A DNA stretch of 64,000 nucleotides, taken from NCBI RefSeq assembly GCF_000378305.1, contig NZ_KB899539.1:219854-283853 (forward strand). The letters are read 5' to 3'. How positions within the stretch are numbered: position 1 is the stretch's first letter; the number at the start of each line of letters is the position of its first letter. A model generated the notes under the pieces. It worked only from the letters and a program-made list of their open reading frames with translations, was not told the DNA's origin and searched no databases. Both the position numbers and the translations under genes were made by a program. Positions 24,162 through 34,100 of the stretch are shown here, piece after piece. The stretch comes from Thioalkalivibrio sp. ALJ12 (GTDB taxonomy: Bacteria > Pseudomonadota > Gammaproteobacteria > Ectothiorhodospirales > Ectothiorhodospiraceae).

Positions 24162-26438
24162 ATGGATGACAGCACCCACACGCGCACGGAAGCCCCGCAC
24201 GACGCGCCTCGGCACAGGGGCCGGGATTCGGGGTCCACGGCGGGCCCCTTTGCCCTGGGCCTGGTGGCCGCCCTGATATTCCTTGGGCTGTTTCTGCTGA
24301 TTGATCGCGCCTGGAAGATCGAGCTGGAAGATCGCCAGAGTGCCGCGGTGGCGAGCGAGCTCGCCAGTCTGCGCACGCAGGTGGAAAGCGTGATCAATGG
24401 GCTGGTGCATTCGACCATCGGGCTGGCGGCCTACGCCTATGTTCATCCGGACCTGGGGACCGACGAGTTCGAGCGCGTAGCCGAGCGCATTTACCGCGGG
24501 CATGAAGACCTCGTGATTTCCCTGACGCTGGCACGGGGGCCGATCGTCGAATTTGTCTATCCCCTTGAGGGGAACGAAGGCGTGGTCGGGCTCAACCTCG
24601 CCACTCACCCGGAACAGGCGGATTCCTTTCGCCGAGTCCTGAACGAACGAGAGGTGGTCGTAGCGGGCCCCTGGCCGCTGGTTCAGGGCGGTTATGGGCT
24701 CCTGGTGCGCGCCCCGGTCGACACGGAGCCCGTTCCAGACAGTCCTGCTCACCTCGCCGCTGACGAGCCTATGGACCAGCTGAGTATCAGCAGCATAGCG
24801 CTGGATTTTGAGGCCTTGCTCGAGCGTGCGGGCATCGGCGAACAACTGGGTACGCTGTTGCTTGCCCTGCGCGGCCGGGATGGTGTGGGTGAGGCTGGCC
24901 CGTTTTTCTACAATCCTCATGACCTCGCCGAGGAGGCGCCACACCGGCATCGGATTCGTTTCCCGGGGGGCGAATGGCAACTCCTGGCCGATGTAGATCC
25001 GGCGCACAGGGATACGGATCGTCCCATGGCCTGGTGGGCATTGGGGTTCGTGGGCGCACTGGCAGTGGGCGGCTACACCTATCGCGTCGGGACGGGCATG
25101 CAGGCACGTCGACGTGACCTTGATCGCTACCGGGGCCTGGTGAATCGCTTGGAAGACCCGACGCTCGTGGTGTCCGGGCGACGTATCCTCTGGGCAAACC
25201 CGGCGTTTGTTCGAATGCTGGGACAACAACCGCCTGTGAATACGGAGCTGGCACAGTTGGACCTTGTGCACCCGGATGATCTCGACCGGCTTCCACCCAA
25301 CCTCGATTTCACCGATTCACCGCCCGAGACGCATGGACGCGAGGTACGGATATGCGTGTTTCACGGGGGATGCCGCTTTTTCCTGTTGCGCTGGGTGCCT
25401 GTGGACTGGGAGCGAGGCCGTGCGTGGCTGCTGACCTTCGTCGACGTCAACGAAAACCGATTGCTGTTCGATGCCCTGACCGCCGCGCGGGATCTGCAGG
25501 ATGCGATGTTCGAGGCCATTCCGGGGTATGCCTTTGTGGTCGATTCGGAGGGCACGGTTCGACACGTGTTCGGGGAGGCTTGCCATCGACAGGAGATGGC
25601 CCCGGCCCTCCTTGGCGACACCCTGGATCAGTTGTTTCCCTCGGACGTGGCGGCGAACTTCCTCGAGATGGTGAACCGGGCGATCGATGAGGGGACGCTG
25701 CAGATGCACGAATACCGCCTGGATGTGGATCTGTTGAAGCGCCTGGGGATTCCCGAGCATGAAACCGGCGCGCGCTGGTTCGAGGCACGGATCCGGCCTC
25801 TGGCGCGCGCAATCAACGGCCTCCCCGCAGTCGTCTGGCACGCGCTTGATGTCACGGATCGGCGGGAGCTGGAGGTCAAGCTGAAGACCATGGCCTGGGA
25901 AGACCCCCTGACCGGGATGGCCAATCGGGCGGCACTGGATCGTGCGTTCCCGCGGCTTGTGGCGCGTGCCGAGCGTCAGGGGGGACGCCTCGCGCTGCTG
26001 TTCATCGATCTGGACCACTTCAAGCCGGTGAATGATCGCTATGGCCATGTCGTGGGCGATCAGCTCTTGCGCCGGGTCGCGGAAAGGCTGAAATCGCATC
26101 TGCGCCCGGACGACGTCCTCGTCCGTCTGGGCGGGGACGAGTTCATCGTCCTGACCGCGCCGCTGGAGGAGCGTGAAGAGGGCCTTCATCTAGCCCAGCG
26201 GGTGCAGCAGGATCTCGATAACGCGTTCGAGGTCCACACCGGTCCTGGCGAATTCGTGGAGCTAAAGGTCACATCCAGTATTGGTGTGGCCTTCTATCCG
26301 GATGTGGGCCGGCATCTGTCGGACCTGATGGTCGCAGCCGACCGGGCCATGTATCAGGTGAAGGCGCAGGGGCGCAATGATGTCGGCCTGGCCGGTGATG
26401 CCCCCCCTAACCATGGGCGCCCCACGCCGAGGGTGTAG
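24162..26438 (+). CDS. Membrane diguanylate cyclase with CHASE, PAS and GGDEF domains
   Basis: Makes c-di-GMP. 758 residues. An N-terminal helix (about 30-50) and a second (about 290-310) flank a periplasmic sensor of CHASE type (GLNLATHPEQADSFRRVL, LVQGGYGLLVRAPV). A first PAS region follows around 335-440 (NRLEDPTLVVSGRRILWANP), a second around 455-575. The GGDEF domain has RLGGDEFIV and an intact inhibitory RxxD (RPDD) five residues before it, so it should be active and product-inhibited. The ATG at 24162 is preferred to a GTG 15 bp upstream. No phosphodiesterase is fused. Confidence 0.9.
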   Translation: MDDSTHTRTEAPHDAPRHRGRDSGSTAGPFALGLVAALIFLGLFLLIDRAWKIELEDRQSAAVASELASLRTQVESVINGLVHSTIGLAAYAYVHPDLGTDEFERVAERIYRGHEDLVISLTLARGPIVEFVYPLEGNEGVVGLNLATHPEQADSFRRVLNEREVVVAGPWPLVQGGYGLLVRAPVDTEPVPDSPAHLAADEPMDQLSISSIALDFEALLERAGIGEQLGTLLLALRGRDGVGEAGPFFYNPHDLAEEAPHRHRIRFPGGEWQLLADVDPAHRDTDRPMAWWALGFVGALAVGGYTYRVGTGMQARRRDLDRYRGLVNRLEDPTLVVSGRRILWANPAFVRMLGQQPPVNTELAQLDLVHPDDLDRLPPNLDFTDSPPETHGREVRICVFHGGCRFFLLRWVPVDWERGRAWLLTFVDVNENRLLFDALTAARDLQDAMFEAIPGYAFVVDSEGTVRHVFGEACHRQEMAPALLGDTLDQLFPSDVAANFLEMVNRAIDEGTLQMHEYRLDVDLLKRLGIPEHETGARWFEARIRPLARAINGLPAVVWHALDVTDRRELEVKLKTMAWEDPLTGMANRAALDRAFPRLVARAERQGGRLALLFIDLDHFKPVNDRYGHVVGDQLLRRVAERLKSHLRPDDVLVRLGGDEFIVLTAPLEEREEGLHLAQRVQQDLDNAFEVHTGPGEFVELKVTSSIGVAFYPDVGRHLSDLMVAADRAMYQVKAQGRNDVGLAGDAPPNHGRPTPRV

Positions 26439-26464
26439 TCCACAACAACCGGCGAATGGGACGA

Positions 26465-28342
26465 CTAGGCGAGCGGGCGTTGCGGGTCGAGGCGGCCGGC
26501 GGTGCTGTCCAGCAAGGGCTCTGGCAGACCCAACAGGCGGTCGGCCACCAATTCCGCGGCCAGGGGTGCGTACAACAGCCCGCGCGAGCCGTGGGCCACA
26601 TTGAGCCAGACGCGGCGGCCGGGGTCGCGAAGACTCGCACCGGCCAGAGGCAAGCGATCACGTACCACGGCACGGTTACCCGCCCAGCGTTCCAGCGTCA
26701 CGACCTGGGTGGGGTCACCCAGACCGGGAACCCAGCTCAGGTGCTCGAGGTTGAGCTGGTCGTCCTCGCGGCGAGGCGTGGTGTCGGGTGCGGCTTCCAC
26801 TGCATCCGGCATCTGTGTCCGCCGATACGTAGCGCCAATCCAGGCCTCGCCCGGGCCTAGCGGGATGCAGTACCCCTGGCCCGTCGTGACCTGGCCACCC
26901 CAGTCTGGGAGCGGGGCACGGATCCGGGTCATTTGCCCCGACACGGTCGATACCTGTTCCAGTTCGGGGCACAGGGCGTGTAATCCGGGAGCCGCTGTCG
27001 CGACCACTACGTGATCCCATGGGAGAGAATCGGCGCTGGACCCGGCCGGTTGGCCTTCCAGTATCAGGCCCTCGTCGGTGAGGCGCAGGCCGGCGATCCG
27101 GCGGGTCTCCACAGGCGGGAGCGACTGCGCGAGGGCCGTACAAAGCCGGGCGAGATTGAGGCCGCAGCCCCCGGGATAGTACAGACGTGGCTCCGGACCC
27201 GAATCCGGTCCGCCCTCGAGGTCGAACAAAGCCCCGGTGTACTCCCGCCCAGCGCGCAGCAGGCGCTGCACCCGTTTGCGGCCGTGGGCGCTGACACCAT
27301 GAAAGGAGACCCCTTCCGCCAGCACGGGGTCAATGCCGGTTTGCGCGGTAATCTCGCCGAGCAGGCCCCGGGTCGAGCGCATGCCGGCCAGGGCCAGATG
27401 ATTCAACTCCGTGTCCCTGGGGTGGGGGTTCGGCAACAGGACCGCGGCCGGGTTTCCGGATGCGCCGCCCCCGGCGCCGGCAGGGTCGAACAGTCGAACC
27501 TCGCAGCCTCTGTTATGCAATGCAAATGCAGAGGCCAGCCCGGCAACGCCGGCACCGATGATCGCAACCCGGGGCCGCTTGAGCGCGTCGGGTACAGGTC
27601 CGCGATAGCTGCCTTCCAGGCGTTCACGCTTCTGGCCATGTCCCGGGGCACGTTGGACTTCAAATCCCACTGCCTCCAGATCCCGGCGTACCTGTCCGGC
27701 GGCGGTATAGGTGCCAAAGGTGGCGCCGGGGCGCGAAAGGCGCGCGATCTGGCGAAAGACCGCCGTGTTCCACAGGCCCGGGTTCGAGCGTGGCGCGAAA
27801 CCGTCCAGGAACCAGGCATCGATACCGCCGCGGATCTGCGCCAGCAGGGGAGCGGCATCGCCCAGGCCGAGCGTCAGGATTGCGCGGGCTCCGGGAAACA
27901 CAATCCGGTGCAGGCCACTGATCGGTGGGGGGTACTGCGCACGGAGGGCCCGGCTATCGGCGTCGTCCAGGTCCAGGTGCCGATGGACCTCCCGCAGATC
28001 GTCGAGTGACAATGGATGGGCTTCCAGACTCAGTATCGACAGGAAGGCCCCGGGCGGCGCGTGTTGCCGCCACTGTTGCAGCGTCAGCAGGACGTTGAGG
28101 CCTGTACCAAAACCAGTTTCCCCGATGGTGACCGTTCCGCCGGCGGCAAACCGACGCGGGAGGTCGTTGGCCTCGATGAAGACCTCGAAGGCCTCGGCCC
28201 CGGGGTCGTCCGAGCCGAAATAGGCGTCCTGGTATTCGGGTGCGTACGGTCGCCCGTCGCGCCAGACGAGGCGCGCGTGCGCCAGTGGTTCACATGGAAT
28301 AGCGGGAGAATGTGCGGGGGTCACAATCGAAGCGCGCCCCAC
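26465..28342 (-). CDS. mnmC: tRNA 5-methylaminomethyl-2-thiouridine biosynthesis bifunctional protein MnmC
   Basis: Final two steps of mnm5s2U34 modification in tRNAs for Lys, Glu and Gln. 625 residues. The N-terminal methyltransferase domain (about 1-240) shows YQDAYFGSDD and SAM motif VTIGETGFGTGLN, and DAWFLDGFAPRSNPGLWN. The C-terminal FAD oxidase domain starts near 255 with the dinucleotide motif VAIIGAGVAGLASAFAL, and ASGNPAAVLLPN follows. Both domains look intact, so it does both demodification of cmnm5U and methylation. Converges on the GGDEF gene with a 26-bp gap. Confidence 0.94.
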   Translation of the reverse strand: MGRASIVTPAHSPAIPCEPLAHARLVWRDGRPYAPEYQDAYFGSDDPGAEAFEVFIEANDLPRRFAAGGTVTIGETGFGTGLNVLLTLQQWRQHAPPGAFLSILSLEAHPLSLDDLREVHRHLDLDDADSRALRAQYPPPISGLHRIVFPGARAILTLGLGDAAPLLAQIRGGIDAWFLDGFAPRSNPGLWNTAVFRQIARLSRPGATFGTYTAAGQVRRDLEAVGFEVQRAPGHGQKRERLEGSYRGPVPDALKRPRVAIIGAGVAGLASAFALHNRGCEVRLFDPAGAGGGASGNPAAVLLPNPHPRDTELNHLALAGMRSTRGLLGEITAQTGIDPVLAEGVSFHGVSAHGRKRVQRLLRAGREYTGALFDLEGGPDSGPEPRLYYPGGCGLNLARLCTALAQSLPPVETRRIAGLRLTDEGLILEGQPAGSSADSLPWDHVVVATAAPGLHALCPELEQVSTVSGQMTRIRAPLPDWGGQVTTGQGYCIPLGPGEAWIGATYRRTQMPDAVEAAPDTTPRREDDQLNLEHLSWVPGLGDPTQVVTLERWAGNRAVVRDRLPLAGASLRDPGRRVWLNVAHGSRGLLYAPLAAELVADRLLGLPEPLLDSTAGRLDPQRPLA

Positions 28343-28384
28343 CTGTAAAGGGGTGGGGCGCCGACCTTTGGCAAAAGCAATGCG

Positions 28385-29908
28385 TTACTGGCTCAGCAAC
28401 TCGTCGTAGGGTGTGAACGCGACCTGCGTGTTGCGCACGCCGTTGTCGAGTTGCGCCAGGAGGGTCCGGCTCAAACTCTTGAACTTCTCCAGTTCCTCGC
28501 CCGCGAGCGACTCGCTTTCGGGGAGCTCCACACGCATCGGGTCGCGCGGCTGGTTGTTCACGTGGACCTCGTAGTGCAGGTGTGGCCCGGTCGAGCGGCC
28601 GGTGTTGCCGGACAGCGCGATACGGTCCCCGCGTTCCACGGTGTCTCCGACGCTGACCAGTTGCCGGTGCAGGTGGAGGTACCGGGTAGAGTAGCCCTGC
28701 CCGTGCTCGATCACGATAAAGCGGCCTGCGTAGGGATGGTTCTCCACACGGGTGACGCGGCCGTCAGCTGGCGCGTTCACCGGGGTGCCGATCGGCATGG
28801 CGAAATCCGTCCCGGAATGCGGTGCCACACGGCCCGTGACCGGATGCCGCCGACGCGGATCAAAACCGGAACTGATGCGGTAATTGCCCGAGAACGGACG
28901 ACGATCAAATGGTGGCAAAAGGCTTTCGCCGTCCGGCGTGTAGAAGCGGCCATTGGAGTTGCGGGCCGCGCGTACCGTGATGCGCTGTCCCTCGTAGTCG
29001 AAGGCAAGCAGGCGGAGATTGTGCGGGGTGTCGTCACCGACCAGGGTTTCCATCTCCAGCAGCAGAGTGAACTCGTCGCCGGTACGGGCGTGTGTGCGGA
29101 CCGGGAGGTAGCGGTCCAGCAGCACGGCGATGGCGCCGGCCGCGCGAGGCGAGAGGTCGGTGCGTTGTGCTAGCGCGGCGGACACATTGCCCTCAATCTC
29201 GGCACTGATCACCATGTGGCTGACTTCGCGCCCGTTCTCGACCTCACCGCGCTGGAAATCCCAGCCATCTTCCTCGCGGACCCATTCGTAGCCGCTTGCG
29301 CGGTCGGTCCAGAGACGCAGGTGGGTCAGGTAGCCGTCTTCGTCCACCTGCCACTCGATCTCCTGCCCCGGCCGTATGCGGTTGAGGATCGATGCGTTCT
29401 CGTCATCGTCCAGGAGTCGGTAGAGGGTTGCCAGCGGCAGGTCCCAGTCGCGTTGCCACAGGCTGGTCAGGCGCTCGCCGCTCTCGAGCTTGTGGTTGTT
29501 CCAGTCCGAGCGGTCCTCTTCGGCCACGCGGTCCTCGCCTTCGTCGAGGTCGAAGGTTTCGTATGAAGTGGGGTAGTCGGTCTCGTCGTCGAACCCGGAA
29601 TCATTAATCAGGTCGGTTGCGTAGGCGACCTTGGTGGCTTCGGCGTCGAAGTGCGAACCGGCAGATCCGGCCGCTCCCGGTCCATGCGGCTGGGAGAGTT
29701 GCTCGGCCTGGCCGTTCTGGCTATCGGGGGAAACGGTGGGGACCATCGGCGACATCTTGCCGTTGGCCCCGGCTTGCAACGCCGCGATATCGAGCGGTTG
29801 CGAGGTTTCTGCGGGCTGAGAAGCGAGAAGAAGACTGGCGCTGATTGCAACAGCGACCCCGGCTGCGCCGAGAAGAAAGACGGGTGGGATCTTTCGTTTG
29901 ACGCCCAT
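28385..29908 (-). CDS. M23 family murein DD-endopeptidase (MepM-like)
   Basis: Cell-wall hydrolase of 507 residues with a signal anchor at about 10-30 (PVFLLGAAGVAVAISASLLL). A low-complexity acidic region (to about 130) is followed by a LysM-like or OapA-like segment (LESGERLTSLWQRDWDLPLA), a Csd3-type N-domain and the LytM catalytic domain near 350-460. Zinc motifs HSGTDFAMP and HLHYEVHVN are intact. It probably cleaves peptide crosslinks to let new glycan strands in. Length is longer than E. coli MepM (440) because of the linker. Confidence 0.9.
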   Translation of the reverse strand: MGVKRKIPPVFLLGAAGVAVAISASLLLASQPAETSQPLDIAALQAGANGKMSPMVPTVSPDSQNGQAEQLSQPHGPGAAGSAGSHFDAEATKVAYATDLINDSGFDDETDYPTSYETFDLDEGEDRVAEEDRSDWNNHKLESGERLTSLWQRDWDLPLATLYRLLDDDENASILNRIRPGQEIEWQVDEDGYLTHLRLWTDRASGYEWVREEDGWDFQRGEVENGREVSHMVISAEIEGNVSAALAQRTDLSPRAAGAIAVLLDRYLPVRTHARTGDEFTLLLEMETLVGDDTPHNLRLLAFDYEGQRITVRAARNSNGRFYTPDGESLLPPFDRRPFSGNYRISSGFDPRRRHPVTGRVAPHSGTDFAMPIGTPVNAPADGRVTRVENHPYAGRFIVIEHGQGYSTRYLHLHRQLVSVGDTVERGDRIALSGNTGRSTGPHLHYEVHVNNQPRDPMRVELPESESLAGEELEKFKSLSRTLLAQLDNGVRNTQVAFTPYDELLSQ

Positions 29909-29920
29909 ATGGCCTCTGCC

Positions 29921-29963
29921 CGGAAAAGTTTCCGCTTTATACCACGTTTTTTCCGGTAATAAA
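29921..29963 (-). promoter_or_regulatory. Candidate promoter and operator palindrome of the M23 peptidase gene
   Basis: On the minus strand, -10 TATAAA (29936-29941) follows -35-like TTTATT (29958-29963) with a 16-bp spacer. Directly downstream is the perfect inverted repeat CGGAAAAGTTTCCG (29921-29934), placed to overlap the transcription start and leader, where a repressor or hairpin could act. The -35 is weak. Confidence 0.4.
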
Positions 29964-30019
29964 CCCCCTCTTGCCCACGTTGCGCGGTGTCGCAGGCAGG
30001 GTGGCGTTCTCGTGATGCA

Positions 30020-30802
30020 TCAGGACCGGATCCCGATGCCCTTGTTCAACAGTATCAGGGCCGCCGTGTACAGGGCCGCGATGAAGGCCACAATTACGGC
30101 AAACGAGACCATGATCGGGAAGTCGCTGGACCCGAGGCTGCCGTAGCGGAAGCCGTCCACCATGTAGAGGATCGGGTTGAGCATCGATACGCCCTGCCAG
30201 AACTCCGGGAGCAGGCTGACGGAATAGAACACCCCGCCGAGATAGGTCAGGGGCGTGAGCACGAAGGTGGGCACGATCGCGATGTCGTCAAAGGTACGCG
30301 CGAACACGCCGTTGATCAGCCCGGCCAGTGCGAACAGGATCGAGGTGAGCAGGACCACGATCAGCATCACGCCTGCGTTGTGGATACTCAGAGGGCTGAA
30401 GAACAACGAGACCAGCAGCACTGCCACGCCGACGCTGAGCCCGCGGGCGACACCCCCGAATACAAAGCCCAGGATGATCACGCTGTTGGGGATCGGCGAG
30501 ACCAGCATCTCCTCGATGTGGCGCTGGAACTTGGAGCCAAAAAAGGACGAGACGACGTTCGAGTAGCTGTTGGTGATTACCGCGAGCATGATCAGCCCGG
30601 GGACGATGAAGTCCATGTAGCGAAAGCCGTCCATGTCTCCGATGCGTTCGCCGATCAGCCCCCCGAAGATGATGAAGTACAGGGCGGTGGTAATCACCGG
30701 CGGCAGGATGGTCTGCACCCAGATACGCGCGAAGCGCAGCACCTCCTTGGTCACAATGGTGCGAAAGGCGACCCAGTAGTCATGCAGGTGGCGCTCGCTC
30801 AT
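30020..30802 (-). CDS. ABC-2 type transporter permease (YadH-like)
   Basis: Inner-membrane permease of 260 residues with six hydrophobic segments, beginning with RIWVQTILPPVITTALYFIIF and ending at residue 258. ABC-2 marks are YMDFIVPGLI and EEMLVSPIPNSVIILGFV. Close in form to E. coli YadH. Overlaps the ATPase stop by ATGA. Substrate unknown, most likely a lipid-linked or envelope molecule. Confidence 0.88.
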   Translation of the reverse strand: MSERHLHDYWVAFRTIVTKEVLRFARIWVQTILPPVITTALYFIIFGGLIGERIGDMDGFRYMDFIVPGLIMLAVITNSYSNVVSSFFGSKFQRHIEEMLVSPIPNSVIILGFVFGGVARGLSVGVAVLLVSLFFSPLSIHNAGVMLIVVLLTSILFALAGLINGVFARTFDDIAIVPTFVLTPLTYLGGVFYSVSLLPEFWQGVSMLNPILYMVDGFRYGSLGSSDFPIMVSFAVIVAFIAALYTAALILLNKGIGIRS

Positions 30803-31776
30803 TGCGGGTTCTCCGGCTGCTCGGCGGCGCCCGTGGCCCCCTGCGTCAGGTGGCTGGGGGCGGCGTCACTGCGGGTCATGCGCAGAAACAGCTCTTCCAG
30901 CCGGTTCGACTTGTTGCGCATGCTCTGAACCCGCAGCCCGGCATGGTCCAGGACACGGAAGAGGTCGTTCAGGTGCTGCCCGCGCTTGATGTCGGCCTCC
31001 AGGGTCAGTTCGTCGATTTGCCGCAACGGGATCTCGGAGTCGTGGGGCAGCTGCCGGACCGGCTCGCTCAGGTCCAGAACCATGGTCTCGGTCTCGAGCT
31101 TCGCGAGGAGCTGCTTCATCGTGGTGTTTTCGACGATCTGGCCGTCATCGATGATCGCGATGTTGCGGCAGAGGGACTCCGCCTCTTCCAGATAGTGCGT
31201 GGTCAGGATGATGCTGCGGCCATCGGTATTGATGCGACGGAGAAAATCCCACATCGAGCGACGCAGCTCGATGTCCACTCCGGCCGTGGGTTCGTCCAGG
31301 ATCAGCAGTTTCGGTTCGTGCACCAGGGCGCGGGCGATCATGAGCCGGCGTTTCATCCCGCCGGACAGGGTGCGTGCCATGTCCTTGCGCTTCTCCCACA
31401 GCCCCAGCTCGCGCAGGTAGTGCTCGGTGCGGCGCCAGGCCTCGTGGCGCGGGATGCCGTAGTAGCCGGCCTGGTTCACCACGATCTCGCCGATCGGCTC
31501 GAAGTTGTTGAAGTTGAACTCCTGCGGGACCAGGCCGATCGAGCGCTTCACGGACTGTTGATCACGGTCGAGGTCGTACCCGAACACGCGCACCTCACCG
31601 GCCGTCTTGTTGATCAGCGAGGTGATGATGCCGATGGTGGTCGACTTGCCCGCCCCATTGGGCCCGAGCAGGGCGAAGAAACTCCCGGGCGCCACCTCCA
31701 GGTCGATGCCCTTGAGGGCCTCGAATCCGTTCTTGTAGGTCTTGCGCAGGCCGCGAATTTCCAGCGCTGGTGTCAT
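30799..31776 (-). CDS. ABC transporter ATPase (YadG-like)
   Basis: ATPase of 325 residues. Walker A LLGPNGAGKST, Q-loop GLVPQEFNFNNFEP, signature LSGGMKRRLMIARA, Walker B LLILDEPTAGVD and switch LTTHYLEEAE. The C-terminal 90 residues form the extension common to YadG/CcmA-type proteins of ABC-2 exporters. The start at 31776 (MTPALEIRGLRK) is chosen over upstream in-frame ATGs, as upstream codons overlap the divergent promoter. Operon with the permease. Confidence 0.92.
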   Translation of the reverse strand: MTPALEIRGLRKTYKNGFEALKGIDLEVAPGSFFALLGPNGAGKSTTIGIITSLINKTAGEVRVFGYDLDRDQQSVKRSIGLVPQEFNFNNFEPIGEIVVNQAGYYGIPRHEAWRRTEHYLRELGLWEKRKDMARTLSGGMKRRLMIARALVHEPKLLILDEPTAGVDIELRRSMWDFLRRINTDGRSIILTTHYLEEAESLCRNIAIIDDGQIVENTTMKQLLAKLETETMVLDLSEPVRQLPHDSEIPLRQIDELTLEADIKRGQHLNDLFRVLDHAGLRVQSMRNKSNRLEELFLRMTRSDAAPSHLTQGATGAAEQPENPQ

Positions 31777-31864
31777 GCTCACATCCTGTGACGGTGGGTG
31801 TACCGGCCGGGGCGGCCGACGGGCGTTATTATGGCCGTTTTGACCGAACCGGGAGGAAAGCCGC

Positions 31865-33256
31865 GTGGATTCTGCCTTTGTTGAAGCCGCCGACGATGCC
31901 ATCGATCTGGTACCCGTCACCACCGACACCCTGGAGTCCCGTCTCGAGGCGGCCCCGCCAACGTGGCGCGCCTGGGCCGAGGCGGGGCGCTTCGAGGGCA
32001 AGGACGGGCAGGTCCTGCGTGTTCCCGGGGATCAGGGACAGCTTGCCGCGGTCCTGGTGGGATTCGATGCCGAGACACCCCTGTGGATGCTAGCCGCGGC
32101 GGCCGAGACCCTGGCGACGGGCCACTATCGCCTGGTCACGGCGGGTCTCGACCCGACCATTCAGGAGCAGGCCGCGATCGGCTGGGGGCTGGGGTGCTAC
32201 CGCTTCGACCGCTATCGGGCGGCCGAGGATCGGCCGGCGCCCAGGCTGGTCTGGCCCGAGGCGGTCCATCGCAAGCGAGTGATGGCCTATATCGACTCCA
32301 TCGCCATGACCCGGGACCTGATCAACACCCCGGCCGCCGACATGATGCCAGCGAACCTCGCCCTGACGGCGCGCGAGCTGGCCGAGGCCTTTGGCTGCAG
32401 CCTGCACGTGGTCAGCGACAGCGACGCGCTGGAGAAGTCGTTCCCCTGCGTGTACGCGGTGGGCGAGGCGAGTGCGCACGGCCCGCGGGTGATCGAACTC
32501 ACCTGGGGCCCCGCGGGTGCTCCGTCCGTCGTGCTGGTGGGCAAGGGCGTCTGTTTCGATTCCGGAGGCCTGAACCTGAAACCGGGCAACTCCATGCGCC
32601 AGATGAAAAAGGACATGGGCGGGGCTGCGATCGTGCTGGGGCTCGCGCGCCTGATCATGGCGACGGAACTGCCGGTTCGGCTGACAGTACTGATCGGCGC
32701 GGTCGAGAACGCGGTGGGTTCGCGTGCGTTCCGCCCCGGGGACGTGCTGACCGCGCGCAATGGCAAGACGATCGAGGTGGACAACACCGACGCGGAAGGA
32801 AGGCTGGTGCTCGCGGACCTGCTGGACCGGGCGGGCAGCTTCCACCCGGACCTGCTGGTCGACTTTGCCACCCTGACCGGCGCGGCCCGCGTCGCGGTGG
32901 GGACGGAGATCAGCGCTGTCTTTGCCAGCGATGAGAACTGGGCGAACGCGCTGGAAGCCCCGGCCAGAGCCTGGGACGACCCGGTCTGCCCGCTACCGCT
33001 GCATGCCCCGTATCGCTACATGCTGGACAGCGATGTCGCCGACATCGTCAACAGCTCGACCGGTGGCTACGCCGGCGCGATCACCGCAGGGCTGTTCCTG
33101 AAGGAGTTCGTGCCGGAAGACGTGCCGTGGCTGCACTTCGACATTATGGCGTTCAACGTGCGCGCCCGGCCGGGCCGCCCCAAGGGGGGCGAGGCGATGG
33201 GGCTGCGCGCGCTGCACGGGGCACTCGAAGAGCGCTACGCCAGCCAGAAAGCGTAA
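31865..33256 (+). CDS. Leucyl aminopeptidase family protein (M17)
   Basis: Metalloaminopeptidase of 463 residues, cytoplasmic. The GTG start has GGGAGG 8 nt upstream. The N-terminal domain is divergent; the catalytic domain has GKGVCFDSGGLNLKP, the MKKDMGGAA metal-ligand helix, and the M17 signature NTDAEGRLVLAD near residue 305 with the metal ligands Asp and Glu. STGGYAGAITAGLFL also belongs to the family. Closest in form to PepB-like M17 members of proteobacteria. Divergent from the YadGH pair. Confidence 0.92.
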   Translation: MDSAFVEAADDAIDLVPVTTDTLESRLEAAPPTWRAWAEAGRFEGKDGQVLRVPGDQGQLAAVLVGFDAETPLWMLAAAAETLATGHYRLVTAGLDPTIQEQAAIGWGLGCYRFDRYRAAEDRPAPRLVWPEAVHRKRVMAYIDSIAMTRDLINTPAADMMPANLALTARELAEAFGCSLHVVSDSDALEKSFPCVYAVGEASAHGPRVIELTWGPAGAPSVVLVGKGVCFDSGGLNLKPGNSMRQMKKDMGGAAIVLGLARLIMATELPVRLTVLIGAVENAVGSRAFRPGDVLTARNGKTIEVDNTDAEGRLVLADLLDRAGSFHPDLLVDFATLTGAARVAVGTEISAVFASDENWANALEAPARAWDDPVCPLPLHAPYRYMLDSDVADIVNSSTGGYAGAITAGLFLKEFVPEDVPWLHFDIMAFNVRARPGRPKGGEAMGLRALHGALEERYASQKA

Positions 33257-33264
33257 GCGGGGAT

Positions 33265-34068
33265 TCAGCGGGCGAGGCGTTCGATCGGGAAGGCGGCGGT
33301 ATCAGTGATCGCCTGGGCCAGCCCCTCGGCGTAGTGGTCGATCAGGGCCTGACCCAACTCGGGCGTGGCGCGGTCCGCGGCGCCTACGACGCCCTCTGGA
33401 TTGAGGTCATCCGCCATCCAGGCGAACGCAGTCTCGCCGGTGGGACCCAGGCGTCCGGTCGTGCCCTCGAGATCCTCGCCCAGCGAACGGGCGTCCGGCG
33501 CGCGGTCCATCTGGACGAGTGTCGGTGCCAGCACACGCATCATTGCGGTCTCGCTAAGACCACCGTGCAGGCCATGTCGGCACTCGCGTTCGGGGATGTC
33601 GATGGTGTCCGGCAGTGGCTGCAGGAAGTAGTGGTGCTTGGTGACCAGCAGTCCATGGTCCCGGCGCAGATCCAGTGCGGCGAGCTCCATGATCGCGGTG
33701 TTGCCCCCGTGGCTGTTGGCCAGCACCAGGCGGCGAAAGCCGGCGTGGGCGACGCCCGCGCCGATCTCGCGCAACACCGCGAGCGCCGTCTCCGGTGTGA
33801 GGCTCAGCGTCCCTGCGAAATGGGTGTGTTCGGCGCTGGTAGCGATCGCCAGCGGCGGCAGCACCAGCGGCTCGAGATCGCTCGGGAGTATCGTCGCCGC
33901 CGCGTCCAGCAGGCCCAGGCCGATGCGCAGGTCCGTTTCCAGCGGCAGGTGGGGGCCATGCTGCTCGATCGCGGCCATGGGCAGCACCACGACCGCGTCG
34001 CGACGGGCATGGTCGGCAATGGCCTCGGTGGTCAGGTCCTGCCAGCGGATCAGGGTGCGGGTGTCCAT
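33265..34068 (-). CDS. Creatininase-family amidohydrolase
   Basis: Protein of 267 residues in the creatininase family (PF02633). Metal ligands lie in AIEQHGPHLPLETD (Glu, His, Asp), in NSHGGN (His) and in HGGLSETAMM (Glu). Such proteins include creatininase, MftE peptidase and ArfB formamide hydrolase; substrate not decided here. Probably co-transcribed after the FkbM methyltransferase (32-bp gap). Confidence 0.87.
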   Translation of the reverse strand: MDTRTLIRWQDLTTEAIADHARRDAVVVLPMAAIEQHGPHLPLETDLRIGLGLLDAAATILPSDLEPLVLPPLAIATSAEHTHFAGTLSLTPETALAVLREIGAGVAHAGFRRLVLANSHGGNTAIMELAALDLRRDHGLLVTKHHYFLQPLPDTIDIPERECRHGLHGGLSETAMMRVLAPTLVQMDRAPDARSLGEDLEGTTGRLGPTGETAFAWMADDLNPEGVVGAADRATPELGQALIDHYAEGLAQAITDTAAFPIERLAR

Positions 34069-34100
34069 TCAGGCAGCGTTGTCCGCGAGCGCGGTCCGGG

